Source of the DNA: Bradyrhizobium sp. 138
Lineage (GTDB): Bacteria; Pseudomonadota; Alphaproteobacteria; Rhizobiales; Xanthobacteraceae
DNA: 64,000 bases
Assembly: GCF_023074075.1 (NCBI RefSeq)
Contig: NZ_JADPKT010000022.1
Coordinates: 248,001 to 312,000, forward strand
Reading direction: 5' to 3'
The notes below the pieces were generated by a model. It did no database searches. It saw nothing but the letters and a program-made list of their open reading frames with translations, and was not told the origin of the DNA. The first letter of the stretch is position 1. Each line of letters begins with the position of its first letter. The position numbers and the translations under genes were made by a program. Below, piece after piece: positions 8,378-16,387 of this stretch.

Positions 8378-8538
8378 TTCTCGCCTCCCTTGCCTGGCAC
8401 AGTGCTAAGCATAACACCCCAAGAGGACCAAGGCGAAAAGTGGCCCGCCGACCGCCCACTCCCTTCAAGATCGCGAACTCCTCCGCTCCGTCAGCTTCAC
8501 GGCCCCCTTCGTCGCGCGACGCTCGATTAAGAAAGACC

Positions 8539-10053
8539 TCAATTGTTACTCCGGTTCGCGCTGCGAAAACTCTTGATCTCGGACACACTGCCGTCGCGAT
8601 AAGTCAGCTCCACCGAGACGGACTGCGTGCTCGGTGCGAGCTTCATGTAGAGCGGCATGCCGGCGGTGACCGCGCTGGGGTCGCGCATGTCGCACGGCGG
8701 CATCTTCAGCACCTGGTTGGGCACGGCGGTGTCGATGCCGATGCGCACCTCGCGGATGGCGCAGCGATAGGACACGAGGTGCGTGTAGTAGACCAGCAGC
8801 CCGTTGAACTCGCGGAACGACAGCCAGCTCGTCGCGGTCATGTCGAGGATCTTGCGCTGGTCGCGGATCAGCGCGGCCTCGGGATCGAACCTGATCGGAA
8901 ACGGTCCCTGCATGTCGCCGGACTGATCGACATAGCGGACTTCGATGGTGCCGGCCGAAGCGTCCGGCGGCAACTCGATCGACGGATTCGGCATCCGCTT
9001 GCGCGTGCGCGGATCGAGCGTGTCGATGAAGCCGGTCTCGCGGAAATCGCCCTTGCCGGCCATGCGCCAGGAAATGCCGAGCGCCGGGTCGGCGAAGGAG
9101 AACACCACGCTCCAGCCGCCATTGTGCCGTGAGAAGCTCGCGATCGGCGCGTTGGTGGCCTCCTCCTTCGGCAGTTGCGGCACCGACACCGGCGGCAGCG
9201 CCGCGAGCTTCTGCGGCGGCGGATCGTCCGAACGCGCGGCGGCATCCTTGGCGAGGCCGCTGAGGAAGACGTCGTCGACCATCTGGTCGAAATAGACCGG
9301 CACCTGGCGGTGCTTCACGGTATCGGCCATCTCGCTGACGGCGCGGCGGGTGCGCTGCGCCACCTGGACGAGGTTCTCGCCAGGCTTGAGCAGCTCCCTG
9401 GCGAAGGTGCGCGTGAACACCGAATTGGGATTGGCGTCGTCGTTGGAGAGGCGATCGAGCGCGGTCTGACGGGGACCGGCCGAGAACACCGAGAACACGC
9501 CTTCGGGCAGCTGCGTCATCGGCGCAAGTCCGCCGCCGCCGGCGACCGCGCGGGTGCCCTTGCGCTCGAACGGGTTGTTGCGGCAGGCGTCGAACACCAG
9601 GATCGAGGTCCGCGCCTTCTTGTTCTGAAGGCGCTCGACGATGCGGTCGGCCAGGATGGAGGCGTCGCGCACCAGCTCTTCCTGCCCTTCGGTCGCCGCC
9701 GGCACATCAGTGGGCAGCAAATAGTTCTGACCCGCGATCTCGAAACCGTGGCCGGCATAGAAGAAGAACGCGGTATCGCCGGGCTCGATCGCCTTGTCGA
9801 AGGCGAGCAAGGTCTCGGAGAATTGCTGCCGGTTCTGGTTCTCAGCGACCATCACCGAGAAGCCGAGCTGCTTCAGCGTGTCGCCCATGGTGCGGGCATC
9901 GTTGACCGCCTTGAGCAGCTTCGGCACGTTCCTGTAGTCGTTGTTGCCGACGACGAGCGCGACGCGCTTCTCGGCATAAGCGGGACCTGCAAAGCCGATC
10001 AGGCCCGCCACGAGGCCAAGGGCCGCCAGAATTCTGAAAAGCCGAGGCGTCAT
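8539..10053 (-). CDS. Caspase-family (peptidase C14-like) exported protein
   Basis: A 504-residue protein starting MTPRLFRILAALGLVAGLIG, a signal peptide with a cut near AYA. The caspase p20-like domain follows at once: EKRVALVVGNNDYRNVP, the catalytic His in FFFYAGHGFEI near residue 115, and the catalytic Cys in LVFDACRNNPF near residue 163. The C-terminal 250 residues contain no recognised enzyme motif and look beta-rich, probably periplasmic. Such metacaspase-like proteins cut after Arg/Lys in characterised cases; the substrate here is unknown. I used the ATG at 10053 because it places the signal peptide first and has GGGAA upstream. Divergent from the AraC-type regulator at 10190. Confidence 0.86.
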   Translation of the reverse strand: MTPRLFRILAALGLVAGLIGFAGPAYAEKRVALVVGNNDYRNVPKLLKAVNDARTMGDTLKQLGFSVMVAENQNRQQFSETLLAFDKAIEPGDTAFFFYAGHGFEIAGQNYLLPTDVPAATEGQEELVRDASILADRIVERLQNKKARTSILVFDACRNNPFERKGTRAVAGGGGLAPMTQLPEGVFSVFSAGPRQTALDRLSNDDANPNSVFTRTFARELLKPGENLVQVAQRTRRAVSEMADTVKHRQVPVYFDQMVDDVFLSGLAKDAAARSDDPPPQKLAALPPVSVPQLPKEEATNAPIASFSRHNGGWSVVFSFADPALGISWRMAGKGDFRETGFIDTLDPRTRKRMPNPSIELPPDASAGTIEVRYVDQSGDMQGPFPIRFDPEAALIRDQRKILDMTATSWLSFREFNGLLVYYTHLVSYRCAIREVRIGIDTAVPNQVLKMPPCDMRDPSAVTAGMPLYMKLAPSTQSVSVELTYRDGSVSEIKSFRSANRSNN

Positions 10054-10189
10054 CGCAAGATTCCCGTTGCGGAACGGCCCCGCGCCGCTCCCTTCGAACA
10101 GCAGTTCATTGGACCCCCTGCCGCTGTGTGATAGTCGGCTGAGGCGCAATGGCGGTTCAAGGGCCCGGGTCCCGTTTCATGAACTGTCT

Positions 10190-11209
10190 ATGGCAGATTC
10201 CGGCGGAATCTGCTCTTTCTGGGGAGCAATTGCGTTGCAAGCGGGGGCTGCCGTGTATTGGTGTACCAACGAGGTCGAACCGAATGATCGCTTCGACTAT
10301 TGGCGCGAGGTGCGCTCCAAGGGATTGTTCGGCGTCACCGCCGAGCTCGCGCGCGAACGGCGCGCGGACTTCTTCGGCGAATTCTCGCTGCGCCATCTGG
10401 GCGGGGCCGGCCTCGTCGAGCTGAAGGCCTCACCCTACACGGTGGAGCGCAGCACGTCCGACATCGCCTACGCGCCGGGCGATGCCATCTGCGTCTACCA
10501 GCAGCTCGGCAGCGGCGGCTGGTTCGGCGGCCTGCGCGGAAGCGACTTTGCGATCGCGAACGGCAGCTTTGCCACCAGCCATACTGACCTGCCCTACCGC
10601 ACCGCGCCGCTGGGCACCGGGGGCTTTCACCTTCGCATCCTGAAGATCCCGCTCAGCACGATTCCGGCGCAGGACAAGCGTATGCGCGAGCTGGCGGCCC
10701 GGACATTCGGCGATCCCACCCTGGCGCCCCTGCTCGCGGCGTGCTTTGCCGATCTCAATGAGGCCGCCGACGATGCCGCGCTCGATGCGACGTCGCTCGT
10801 CCAGGCACTCGCCCATCTCGCACTGATCGAGCGCGGCATCGTCAGGCCTGGCAGCCGGCGCGGACAGGCCGCGCTGCGGACCGCCCGCCTTTCGCAGGCC
10901 CGCCGCCTGATCGCGCGCCACCTGCAAAACCCTGATCTGGCGCCAACGATGGTGGCCGACGAGCTCGGGGTCTCCGTGCGCCACCTGCACATGCTGTTCG
11001 AGACCTCAGAGAAGAGCTTCTCGCAGACCGTGACGGAGGAACGCCTGAAACAGAGCCGCCGCCTGATGCGCGAGGCGCCCGAGCGGTTGATCGCCGACGT
11101 CGCGGCCGCCTGCGGCTTCGAGAGCCTTGCGACCTATTACCGGGTCTTCAACGCCGCCTATGGCATGGCCCCCGGTGACTTCCGGGCCCAGGGCTCGGAT
11201 TGCCGTTAG
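10190..11209 (+). CDS. AraC-family transcriptional regulator
   Basis: A regulator of about 339 residues. The first two thirds match the AraC-binding-like domain found in regulators such as FeaR/NphR (DRFDYWREV near the N-terminus). The C-terminal 100 residues form the double helix-turn-helix: ARRLIARHLQNPDLAPTMVA, then LGVSVRHLHMLF, and the second HTH with VAAACGFESLATYYRVFNAAYGMAPGDFR. The start is uncertain: the ATG at 10190 has a weak ribosome site, and a GTG at 10252 preceded by GGGGG is an alternative. It is divergent from the caspase-like gene, with 136 bases between, so that gene is a plausible target, but this is inference. Confidence 0.85.
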   Translation: MADSGGICSFWGAIALQAGAAVYWCTNEVEPNDRFDYWREVRSKGLFGVTAELARERRADFFGEFSLRHLGGAGLVELKASPYTVERSTSDIAYAPGDAICVYQQLGSGGWFGGLRGSDFAIANGSFATSHTDLPYRTAPLGTGGFHLRILKIPLSTIPAQDKRMRELAARTFGDPTLAPLLAACFADLNEAADDAALDATSLVQALAHLALIERGIVRPGSRRGQAALRTARLSQARRLIARHLQNPDLAPTMVADELGVSVRHLHMLFETSEKSFSQTVTEERLKQSRRLMREAPERLIADVAAACGFESLATYYRVFNAAYGMAPGDFRAQGSDCR

Positions 11210-11320
11210 CCGCGGTTTTGGCGGCTCCGGCCGGAGCGCGAGACCGAGCAGAAAACCCCAATCGCGCCCGCTATTTGGCAAAAACCTCAGGCTTTTTAGG
11301 GTCTTCCCGCGCCCGCTCCA

Positions 11321-11348
11321 TTGACTTTGGCCGATTCCGGCCTATGTT
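11321..11348 (+). promoter_or_regulatory. Putative sigma70-type promoter of the DEAD-box helicase gene
   Basis: TTGACT at 11321-11326 and TATGTT at 11343-11348 are separated by 16 bases. If used, the mRNA would carry a leader of about 150 bases before the helicase ATG at 11508, as is common for cold-inducible helicase genes. The remaining bases from 11210 to 11507 hold no gene. Confidence 0.5.
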
Positions 11349-11507
11349 CCGGGGCGACGCGGCTCAGATCGAAGAGCGATTCCTGAGCCTTGCGCTTTGT
11401 CCGCGTGAGTCAGCACCCCCAGCTTCCTAGAGAGCGCGCCGTTTCGGGGTGGAACGCGACAGCCTTATCACCCTCGATTCCGAACGGCGGTTTCGACCAG
11501 AGGCTCA

Positions 11508-13058
11508 ATGTCCTTTTCAAATCTCGGACTGTCCGAAAAAGTCCTCGCCGCAGTGGCGGCCACCGGTTACACCACTCCCACCCCCATTCAGGAACAGGCG
11601 ATCCCCCACGTCCTCGCACGCAAGGACGTGCTCGGCATCGCCCAGACCGGCACCGGCAAGACCGCGGCCTTCGTGCTGCCGATGCTCACGATCCTCGAGA
11701 AGGGTCGCGCCCGGGCGCGCATGCCGCGCACGCTGATCCTCGAGCCGACCCGCGAGCTCGCGGCCCAGGTCAAGGAGAACTTCGACCGTTACGGCGCCGG
11801 CCAGAAACTCAACGTCGCCCTCCTGATCGGCGGCGTCTCGTTCGGAGACCAGGACGCCAAGCTGACACGCGGCGTTGACGTGCTGATCGCAACCCCCGGC
11901 CGCCTGCTCGACCACACCGAGCGCGGCGGCCTGCTGCTCACTGGCGTCGAGCTCCTCGTCATCGACGAGGCCGATCGCATGCTGGACATGGGCTTCATTC
12001 CCGACATCGAGCGCGTCTGCAAGCTCGTCCCGTTCACGCGCCAGACCCTGTTCTTCACCGCGACCATGCCGCCGGAAATCCGGCGCATCACCGAGACCTT
12101 CCTGCACAACCCGCAGAAGGTCGAGGTGTCCAAGCCCGCGACCGCCGCCGTGACCGTCACGCAGGTCCAGGTGCCCGCCGGGCGCGAGGCTCACGAGAAG
12201 CGCGAGCTGCTGCGCCGCCTGCTGCGCGAAGCCAAGGACCTCAAGAACGCGATCATCTTCTGCAATCGCAAGCGTGAAGTGGCGATCGTGCACAAATCGC
12301 TCCAGAAGCATGGCTTCAGCGTCGGCGCCCTGCACGGCGACATGGACCAGTCGGCCCGCACGGCCGCACTCGAGCAATTCCGCAAGGGCGAGCTGCCGTT
12401 GCTCGTGGCCTCCGATGTCGCCGCCCGCGGCCTCGACATTCCCGAGGTCAGCCACGTCTACAATTTCGACGTCCCCCATCACGCCGACGATTACGTTCAT
12501 CGCATCGGCCGCACCGGCCGCGCCGGCCGCACTGGCACGGCGATCTCGATCGTGACGCGGCTCGACCAGAAGTCGATGGCCGCGATCGAGAAGCTGATCG
12601 GACAGAGCATTCCGCTCGCCGAAGGCGATTTTGAAATCCACACCGAAGCCTCCGATGCGACCGAGCGTCCGCGCGAGGCGCGTGGCCGGGAGCGTTCGCG
12701 CGGCGGACGCGGCAAGCCGCAGCGCGGCCGCGACCGTGACCGCAGCCACGAGCCGCGCGAGGCGCGTGGTGAGGCAAGACATGCTTCCGAAGCAAGACAT
12801 GCTTCCGAGGCGGGACATGCGTCCGAAGCCAAGAGTCCTTCGGAGGCAAGACAGCCCGCTGAAGCAAGGCATCGTTCCAGCGACAAGCGCAGGGCGGAGC
12901 CGCGTCACGACGCGCGCCAGCAGGCCAATCCGTCGCATGTGCCGTCGATCGGCCGTCCCGAGCCGCGCCGCCAACGCGAGGCCGACACCGAGCCGGGCGA
13001 TCACTCGCATCTGCCGGCGTTTCTGCTGCGGCCGGTTCGCTCCCCCGCCGGGGCCTGA
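11508..13058 (+). CDS. DEAD-box ATP-dependent RNA helicase, RhlE type
   Basis: A 516-residue RNA helicase that unwinds RNA duplexes in ribosome assembly and mRNA turnover. Motifs in order: Q motif TPIQEQAIP, motif I AQTGTGKT (residue ~48), Ia PTRELA, GG, TPGR, motif II IDEADRMLDMGF, motif III FTAT, then the second RecA domain with ARGLDIP and HRIGRTGRAGRTG. From about residue 375 the C-terminal tail is Arg/Glu/His-rich and disordered, with six tandem EARHAS-like hexapeptides, probably an RNA- or partner-binding tail. A leader of about 150 bases and a good candidate promoter lie upstream. RNase E, a common partner of such helicases, is also in this window but 42 kb away. Confidence 0.93.
   Translation: MSFSNLGLSEKVLAAVAATGYTTPTPIQEQAIPHVLARKDVLGIAQTGTGKTAAFVLPMLTILEKGRARARMPRTLILEPTRELAAQVKENFDRYGAGQKLNVALLIGGVSFGDQDAKLTRGVDVLIATPGRLLDHTERGGLLLTGVELLVIDEADRMLDMGFIPDIERVCKLVPFTRQTLFFTATMPPEIRRITETFLHNPQKVEVSKPATAAVTVTQVQVPAGREAHEKRELLRRLLREAKDLKNAIIFCNRKREVAIVHKSLQKHGFSVGALHGDMDQSARTAALEQFRKGELPLLVASDVAARGLDIPEVSHVYNFDVPHHADDYVHRIGRTGRAGRTGTAISIVTRLDQKSMAAIEKLIGQSIPLAEGDFEIHTEASDATERPREARGRERSRGGRGKPQRGRDRDRSHEPREARGEARHASEARHASEAGHASEAKSPSEARQPAEARHRSSDKRRAEPRHDARQQANPSHVPSIGRPEPRRQREADTEPGDHSHLPAFLLRPVRSPAGA
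12771..12878 (+). repeat. Six tandem 18-bp units in the helicase tail
   Basis: Six consecutive 18-base units start at 12771 (first unit GAGGCAAGACATGCTTCC). The first two are nearly identical, while units 3-6 have diverged. They encode hexapeptides EARHAS, EARHAS, EAGHAS, EAKSPS, EARQPA and EARHRS. The unit length is a multiple of three, so copy-number change would keep the reading frame. Confidence 0.85.
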
Positions 13059-13121
13059 AGCGCGCGAGCGCGCTCCAGGTTGCGGTTGAGAAAATAGCGG
13101 TGCACAATTTTTCAGACGTTT

Positions 13122-13150
13122 CGTGAACGTATATTTACGGGGTGTTCACG
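13122..13150. promoter_or_regulatory. Inverted repeat upstream of the diguanylate cyclase
   Basis: Perfect 7-bp arms (13122-13128, CGTGAAC; 13144-13150, GTTCACG) are separated by 15 bases of AT-rich sequence. It lies about 80 bases before the preferred start of the GGDEF gene. It could be an operator or an mRNA stem-loop; nothing in the sequence decides between these. Confidence 0.4.
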
Positions 13151-13227
13151 ATCGTCCGTTAGCCTACGAACATAATTTTAAGCATTGCTGCGGTCGATGG
13201 CGCCTCGACCGCTGTGGGGTATGTTCC

Positions 13228-14295
13228 TTGGTCAAGGTTCTCGACGAACACGAACGCACGATGGCGTTCGCCGAAGTGGCGCTCGGTCAGATCCGATCGC
13301 TGAGACAGACTGCAATTCCCCGCAATTACGAGATCTGGTACGTCTACGCCACCGGCTACAACGCGCCGCTCAACAAGATCATCAACGAGACGCTGGCGCG
13401 CAGTGGCAAGCTGACCGAAGCCGATCTCGAGCAGATTTACGAGACCTATCTCTCCCACATCAAGACCACCGACCGCATCGACAAGGTCGGCGCGCGCGTC
13501 ATCGGCGAGATCGACGACGTGATGAAGGTCTTGGGCGATGCACTCGGCATGACCGGCTCCTACGATGCCAGCCTGTCGGGCGCCACCGAAAAGCTCTCGT
13601 CGGCCAAGAGCCGCGAGCAGATCAAGTCGATCGTCGAAACGCTGCTGCGTTCGACCGGCGAGATGCGTGAGACCAACAAGGCGCTGGAAGACCGGCTGAC
13701 GCTGTCGAAGAGCGAGATCAGCAACCTGCAGCAGAGCCTGGAGGCGATCCGCGCCGAGAGCCTGACCGACCCGCTCACCGGTCTTGGCAACCGCAAATAT
13801 TTCGATCGCATGATCGGCATGGCCGTACAGAACGCGCTCGCATCGGGTGAGCCGCTGTCGCTGTTGCTGTTCGACATCGACCACTTCAAGTCGTTCAACG
13901 ATTCCTACGGCCATCTGACCGGCGACCAGGTGCTGCGGCTCGTCGGTCTGTCGCTGAAGCAGACCATCAAGGGCCAGGACATCACCGCACGCTATGGCGG
14001 CGAGGAATTCGCGGTCGTGCTGCCCAACACCGCGCTGCGTCAGGCCCTCACGGTGGCCGACCACATCCGCCGCGCGGTGATGGCGAAGGAATTGAAGAAG
14101 AAGTCCACCGGCGAGATCCTCGGCCGCGTCACCATCTCCGTCGGCGTCTCCATGCTCAAGCAGGGCGACGACACCGATGCACTGATCGAGCGTGCGGATG
14201 CCTGCCTCTACGCCGCAAAGCGCAACGGCCGCAACCGCGTGATCTGCGAAGCCGATCCGGAATACGCGATCGAGACGCACAGCCGCGTGGCGTGA
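13228..14295 (+). CDS. Diguanylate cyclase (GGDEF)
   Basis: A soluble protein of about 355 residues that should make cyclic di-GMP. An N-terminal helical sensory region (HERTMAFAEVALGQI, YEIWYVYATGYNAPLN) leads through a coiled coil to the GGDEF domain. DPLTGLGNRKYFD opens the domain, LLLFDIDHFKSFNDSYGH binds metal and nucleotide, and RYGGEEF is the catalytic loop. The inhibitory site expected as RxxD just before the loop reads KGQD, so classical product inhibition may be weak. The TTG at 13228 has GGGG about 8 bases upstream and is my preferred start; a GTG at 13123 and an ATG at 13261 are alternatives. No phosphodiesterase domain is attached. The N-terminal signal is unknown. Confidence 0.88.
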   Translation: MVKVLDEHERTMAFAEVALGQIRSLRQTAIPRNYEIWYVYATGYNAPLNKIINETLARSGKLTEADLEQIYETYLSHIKTTDRIDKVGARVIGEIDDVMKVLGDALGMTGSYDASLSGATEKLSSAKSREQIKSIVETLLRSTGEMRETNKALEDRLTLSKSEISNLQQSLEAIRAESLTDPLTGLGNRKYFDRMIGMAVQNALASGEPLSLLLFDIDHFKSFNDSYGHLTGDQVLRLVGLSLKQTIKGQDITARYGGEEFAVVLPNTALRQALTVADHIRRAVMAKELKKKSTGEILGRVTISVGVSMLKQGDDTDALIERADACLYAAKRNGRNRVICEADPEYAIETHSRVA

Positions 14296-14396
14296 TGGAA
14301 GCAGCGCGCCGAAAAATACCCTCGCTTGACTTTCCCACCTGACGAACGACATCTTCCTCGCCGCCTCAACGCGCCTGACCGCGAGGATTTGTCGTC

Positions 14397-14930
14397 TTGC
14401 CCAATCCCCACGATTTCCACACGCCGCAGCCGTCCTACACCAGGGACGAGCTGTTGAGATCGAGCGAAGGCGGCTATTTCGGCCCCGGCAATGCGCAATT
14501 GCCGGCACCGCCGATGCTGATGATGGATCGCATCACGGAGATCAGCGTGGACGGCGGCGCGTTCGGCAAGGGCCATATCGTCGGCGAGCTCGATATCACA
14601 CCTCACCACTGGTTCTTCGATTGCCACTATCGCGGCGACGCGATGATGCCGCCAACACTGGGCCTCGACGCCATGTGGCAGATGATCGGCTATTGGCTCG
14701 GCTGGTCGGGCTCACCCGGCAAGGGCCGCGCCATCGGCGTCGGCGAAGTGGAGTGCATCGGCGCCGTCACACAGGACACGCGATGCGTGCGCTACGAGGT
14801 CGCCATGCGCATGGTCCGCCGCGGCAAGCTGGTGCTCGGAATCGCCGATGGACGCGTGCTCGCCGACGGGGTCTGTGTCCTCACAGCCAAGGATATGAGG
14901 GTTGGGTTGACCAAAGCCGCCGCGGATTGA
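14397..14930 (+). CDS. 3-hydroxydecanoyl-ACP dehydratase-like protein (FabA family)
   Basis: A 177-residue hotdog-fold dehydratase of fatty-acid synthesis. The catalytic pair is conserved: His in WFFDCHYRGD and Asp fourteen residues later in LGLDAMWQ. The flanking family segments GKGRAIGVGEVE, GIADGRVLADG and KDMRVGL are present. The normally conserved MPGCLGLDAMW reads MPPTLGLDAMW here, so the active-site tunnel differs from standard FabA. There is no fabB next to it, unlike the usual fabA-fabB arrangement, which suggests a paralogue with another chain or role. The TTG start at 14397 has GAGGA about 10 bases upstream. Confidence 0.85.
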   Translation: MPNPHDFHTPQPSYTRDELLRSSEGGYFGPGNAQLPAPPMLMMDRITEISVDGGAFGKGHIVGELDITPHHWFFDCHYRGDAMMPPTLGLDAMWQMIGYWLGWSGSPGKGRAIGVGEVECIGAVTQDTRCVRYEVAMRMVRRGKLVLGIADGRVLADGVCVLTAKDMRVGLTKAAAD

Positions 14931-14935
14931 GGTCC

Positions 14936-15026
14936 CGTAGGGTGGGCAAAGGCGCGCAGCGCCGTGCCCACGATCTCTTTCCACAACATCCTAACCGTGG
15001 GCACGCTTCGCTTTGCCCACCCTACG
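14936..15026. repeat. Dispersed palindromic repeat (GTAGGGTGGGC type)
   Basis: A 91-base imperfect palindrome. The outer arms 14936-14951 and 15011-15026 are perfect reverse complements over 16 bases, and inner arms around 14960-14972 and 14996-15006 also pair. I recognise the core from many intergenic sites in Bradyrhizobium. It overlaps the 3' end of the TfoX-like gene and supplies its last codons and stop. Confidence 0.8.
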
Positions 15027-15431
15027 CACCGTCTTCTTGACCGCCTTCTTGGCAGCAGGCTTCTTTGGCGCGGTTTTCTTCGTGGCCGCCTTCTTCCCCT
15101 TCCGCGGCTTTTTCACCTTGGCGCGCTGCGCGGCGGCGAGCGCCGCCCTCGCCCATTGCACCAATTCCTCGGAATCGTCGAACAACCGAGCCGGCAGCTC
15201 CCAGTAGGAGTTCACCGTCACGGTCTTGGCCCGGGTCGAGTACTGGAACGGCTTTAAGCCTTCGGCTTCAAAGTCCGGGATCGTCACCTCGTCGGCGCGG
15301 AAGTACAAGCCGGCGCGCAAAGCGAGCGCGAAGTTGATGCCATCGGCGGAGATGCCGTAGCCGGAAAACATCTTGCGGATGGTGACGGGGCCGAAATCGG
15401 TGAAAAGGTCGGTCAGGAATTCGCGGTCCAT
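14991..15431 (-). CDS. TfoX N-terminal-domain protein with Lys/Ala-rich tail
   Basis: A 146-residue protein. Residues 1-90 match the TfoX N-terminal domain family (MDREFLTDLFTDFGPVTIRK, MFSGYGISADGI, LYFRAD, FQYSTRAKTVTVNSYWELP). The last 50 residues are a run of Lys, Ala, Pro and Thr (KKAATKKTAPKKPAAKKA), like histone-H1 tails, suggesting nucleic-acid binding. Start at 15431 because GGGGAC lies 7 bases upstream. The final residues RVGKAKRAHG are encoded inside a dispersed palindromic repeat, so the native C-terminus was probably different. TfoX controls competence in gammaproteobacteria; here the role is unknown. Confidence 0.82.
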   Translation of the reverse strand: MDREFLTDLFTDFGPVTIRKMFSGYGISADGINFALALRAGLYFRADEVTIPDFEAEGLKPFQYSTRAKTVTVNSYWELPARLFDDSEELVQWARAALAAAQRAKVKKPRKGKKAATKKTAPKKPAAKKAVKKTVRRVGKAKRAHG

Positions 15432-15470
15432 GCGGGCGTCCCCAAGCGAGAAAGCCACCCTTCATAGCAC

Positions 15471-15557
15471 GCCGTCATAGCGAGCGAGCGAAGCAATCCA
15501 GACTGCCCCAGCGGAGACAGTCTGGATTGCTTCGTCGCAAGAGCTCCTCGCAATGAC
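15471..15557. repeat. Dispersed palindromic repeat (CAATCCAGACTG type)
   Basis: Perfect 16-bp inverted arms 15490-15505 and 15518-15533 with a 12-base loop, flanked by a looser pairing of outer segments (GTCATAGCGAGC and CTCGCAATGAC). I recognise this element from many intergenic gaps of Bradyrhizobium. It fills most of the gap between the TfoX-like gene and sufA. Confidence 0.8.
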
Positions 15558-15564
15558 CGGGAGA

Positions 15565-15966
15565 CTATCCGTCGATCTTCGCCGGCCGCAACTCGACCGA
15601 CTCGCCGCAGCCGCAGGCGGAGATCTGGTTGGGGTTGTTGAAGACGAACTGGGCCTGCATTTTGTCGGCCTTGTAGTCCATCTCGGTGCCGAGCAGGAAC
15701 AGCACGGCCTTGGGGTCGACCAGGATCTTGACGCCCTTGTCCTCGACGACCTCGTCGGTCGGCCGGATCTCGTGGGCATATTCGACCGTGTACGACTGGC
15801 CGGCACAGCCGCCGTTCTTCACGCCGACGCGCAGACCGACGATTTCGGAATCGGCGCGTTGGGTCAGCTCGGTGATGCGCTGGGCAGCAGCGTCCGTCAG
15901 CCGCATCACCTGCGGGCGCGGACGCCGCGGCTTCGGAGTGGACGATGCTGGTGTTGCCTGGGTCAT
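15565..15966 (-). CDS. sufA: Fe-S cluster assembly scaffold/carrier, HesB/IscA/SufA family
   Basis: A 133-residue A-type carrier that receives Fe-S clusters and hands them to apoproteins. The three conserved cysteines are visible: one in VKNGGCAGQSY and two in ISACGCGES near the C-terminus. The first 20 residues are a Pro/Arg-rich extension that is not part of the fold. It is the last gene of the minus-strand SUF operon; 49 bases separate it from the sufT-like gene. Confidence 0.93.
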   Translation of the reverse strand: MTQATPASSTPKPRRPRPQVMRLTDAAAQRITELTQRADSEIVGLRVGVKNGGCAGQSYTVEYAHEIRPTDEVVEDKGVKILVDPKAVLFLLGTEMDYKADKMQAQFVFNNPNQISACGCGESVELRPAKIDG

Positions 15967-16015
15967 GTTATTTATGTGGTCCGTTGCGGAGCGAATTCAA
16001 TGCAGGCTGAGACTG

Positions 16016-16387
16016 TCACCACATGTTGAGGACGAGGCGCGCCTCGTCGCTCATGCGTTCGGGCGACCACGGCGGCTCCCAGACGACCTTGACGTCGACC
16101 ACGCCGACCCCGGGCACGCTGGCGACCGCGTTCTCGACCATGGTCGGCAGCTCGCCGGCGGCCGGGCAGTTCGGCGTCGTCAGCGTCATCTGGACGTCGA
16201 CCGAGCGATCGTCCTTGATCTCGACCTTGTAGATCAGGCCGAGCTCATAGATGTCGGCCGGGATTTCCGGATCGAACACGGTCTTGAGGCCCGCGATGAT
16301 CTCCGTGGTCAGACGCTCGGTCTCCTCCGGCGGCAGCGCCGAATGCGTTTCCATCGGATTGGCTTTGATTTCGGCCGTGTCACTCAT
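16016..16387 (-). CDS. sufT: SUF-system MIP18/DUF59-family protein, SufT-like
   Basis: A 123-residue protein of the MIP18 (DUF59) family. TVFDPEIPADIYELGLIY carries the family's acidic and aromatic core, and TTPNCPAAGELP holds the single conserved Cys. Members next to suf genes assist maturation of Fe-S proteins. Its ATG overlaps the stop of sufS in an ATGA arrangement, so translation is coupled. A second in-frame Met lies 11 codons downstream. Confidence 0.88.
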   Translation of the reverse strand: MSDTAEIKANPMETHSALPPEETERLTTEIIAGLKTVFDPEIPADIYELGLIYKVEIKDDRSVDVQMTLTTPNCPAAGELPTMVENAVASVPGVGVVDVKVVWEPPWSPERMSDEARLVLNMW

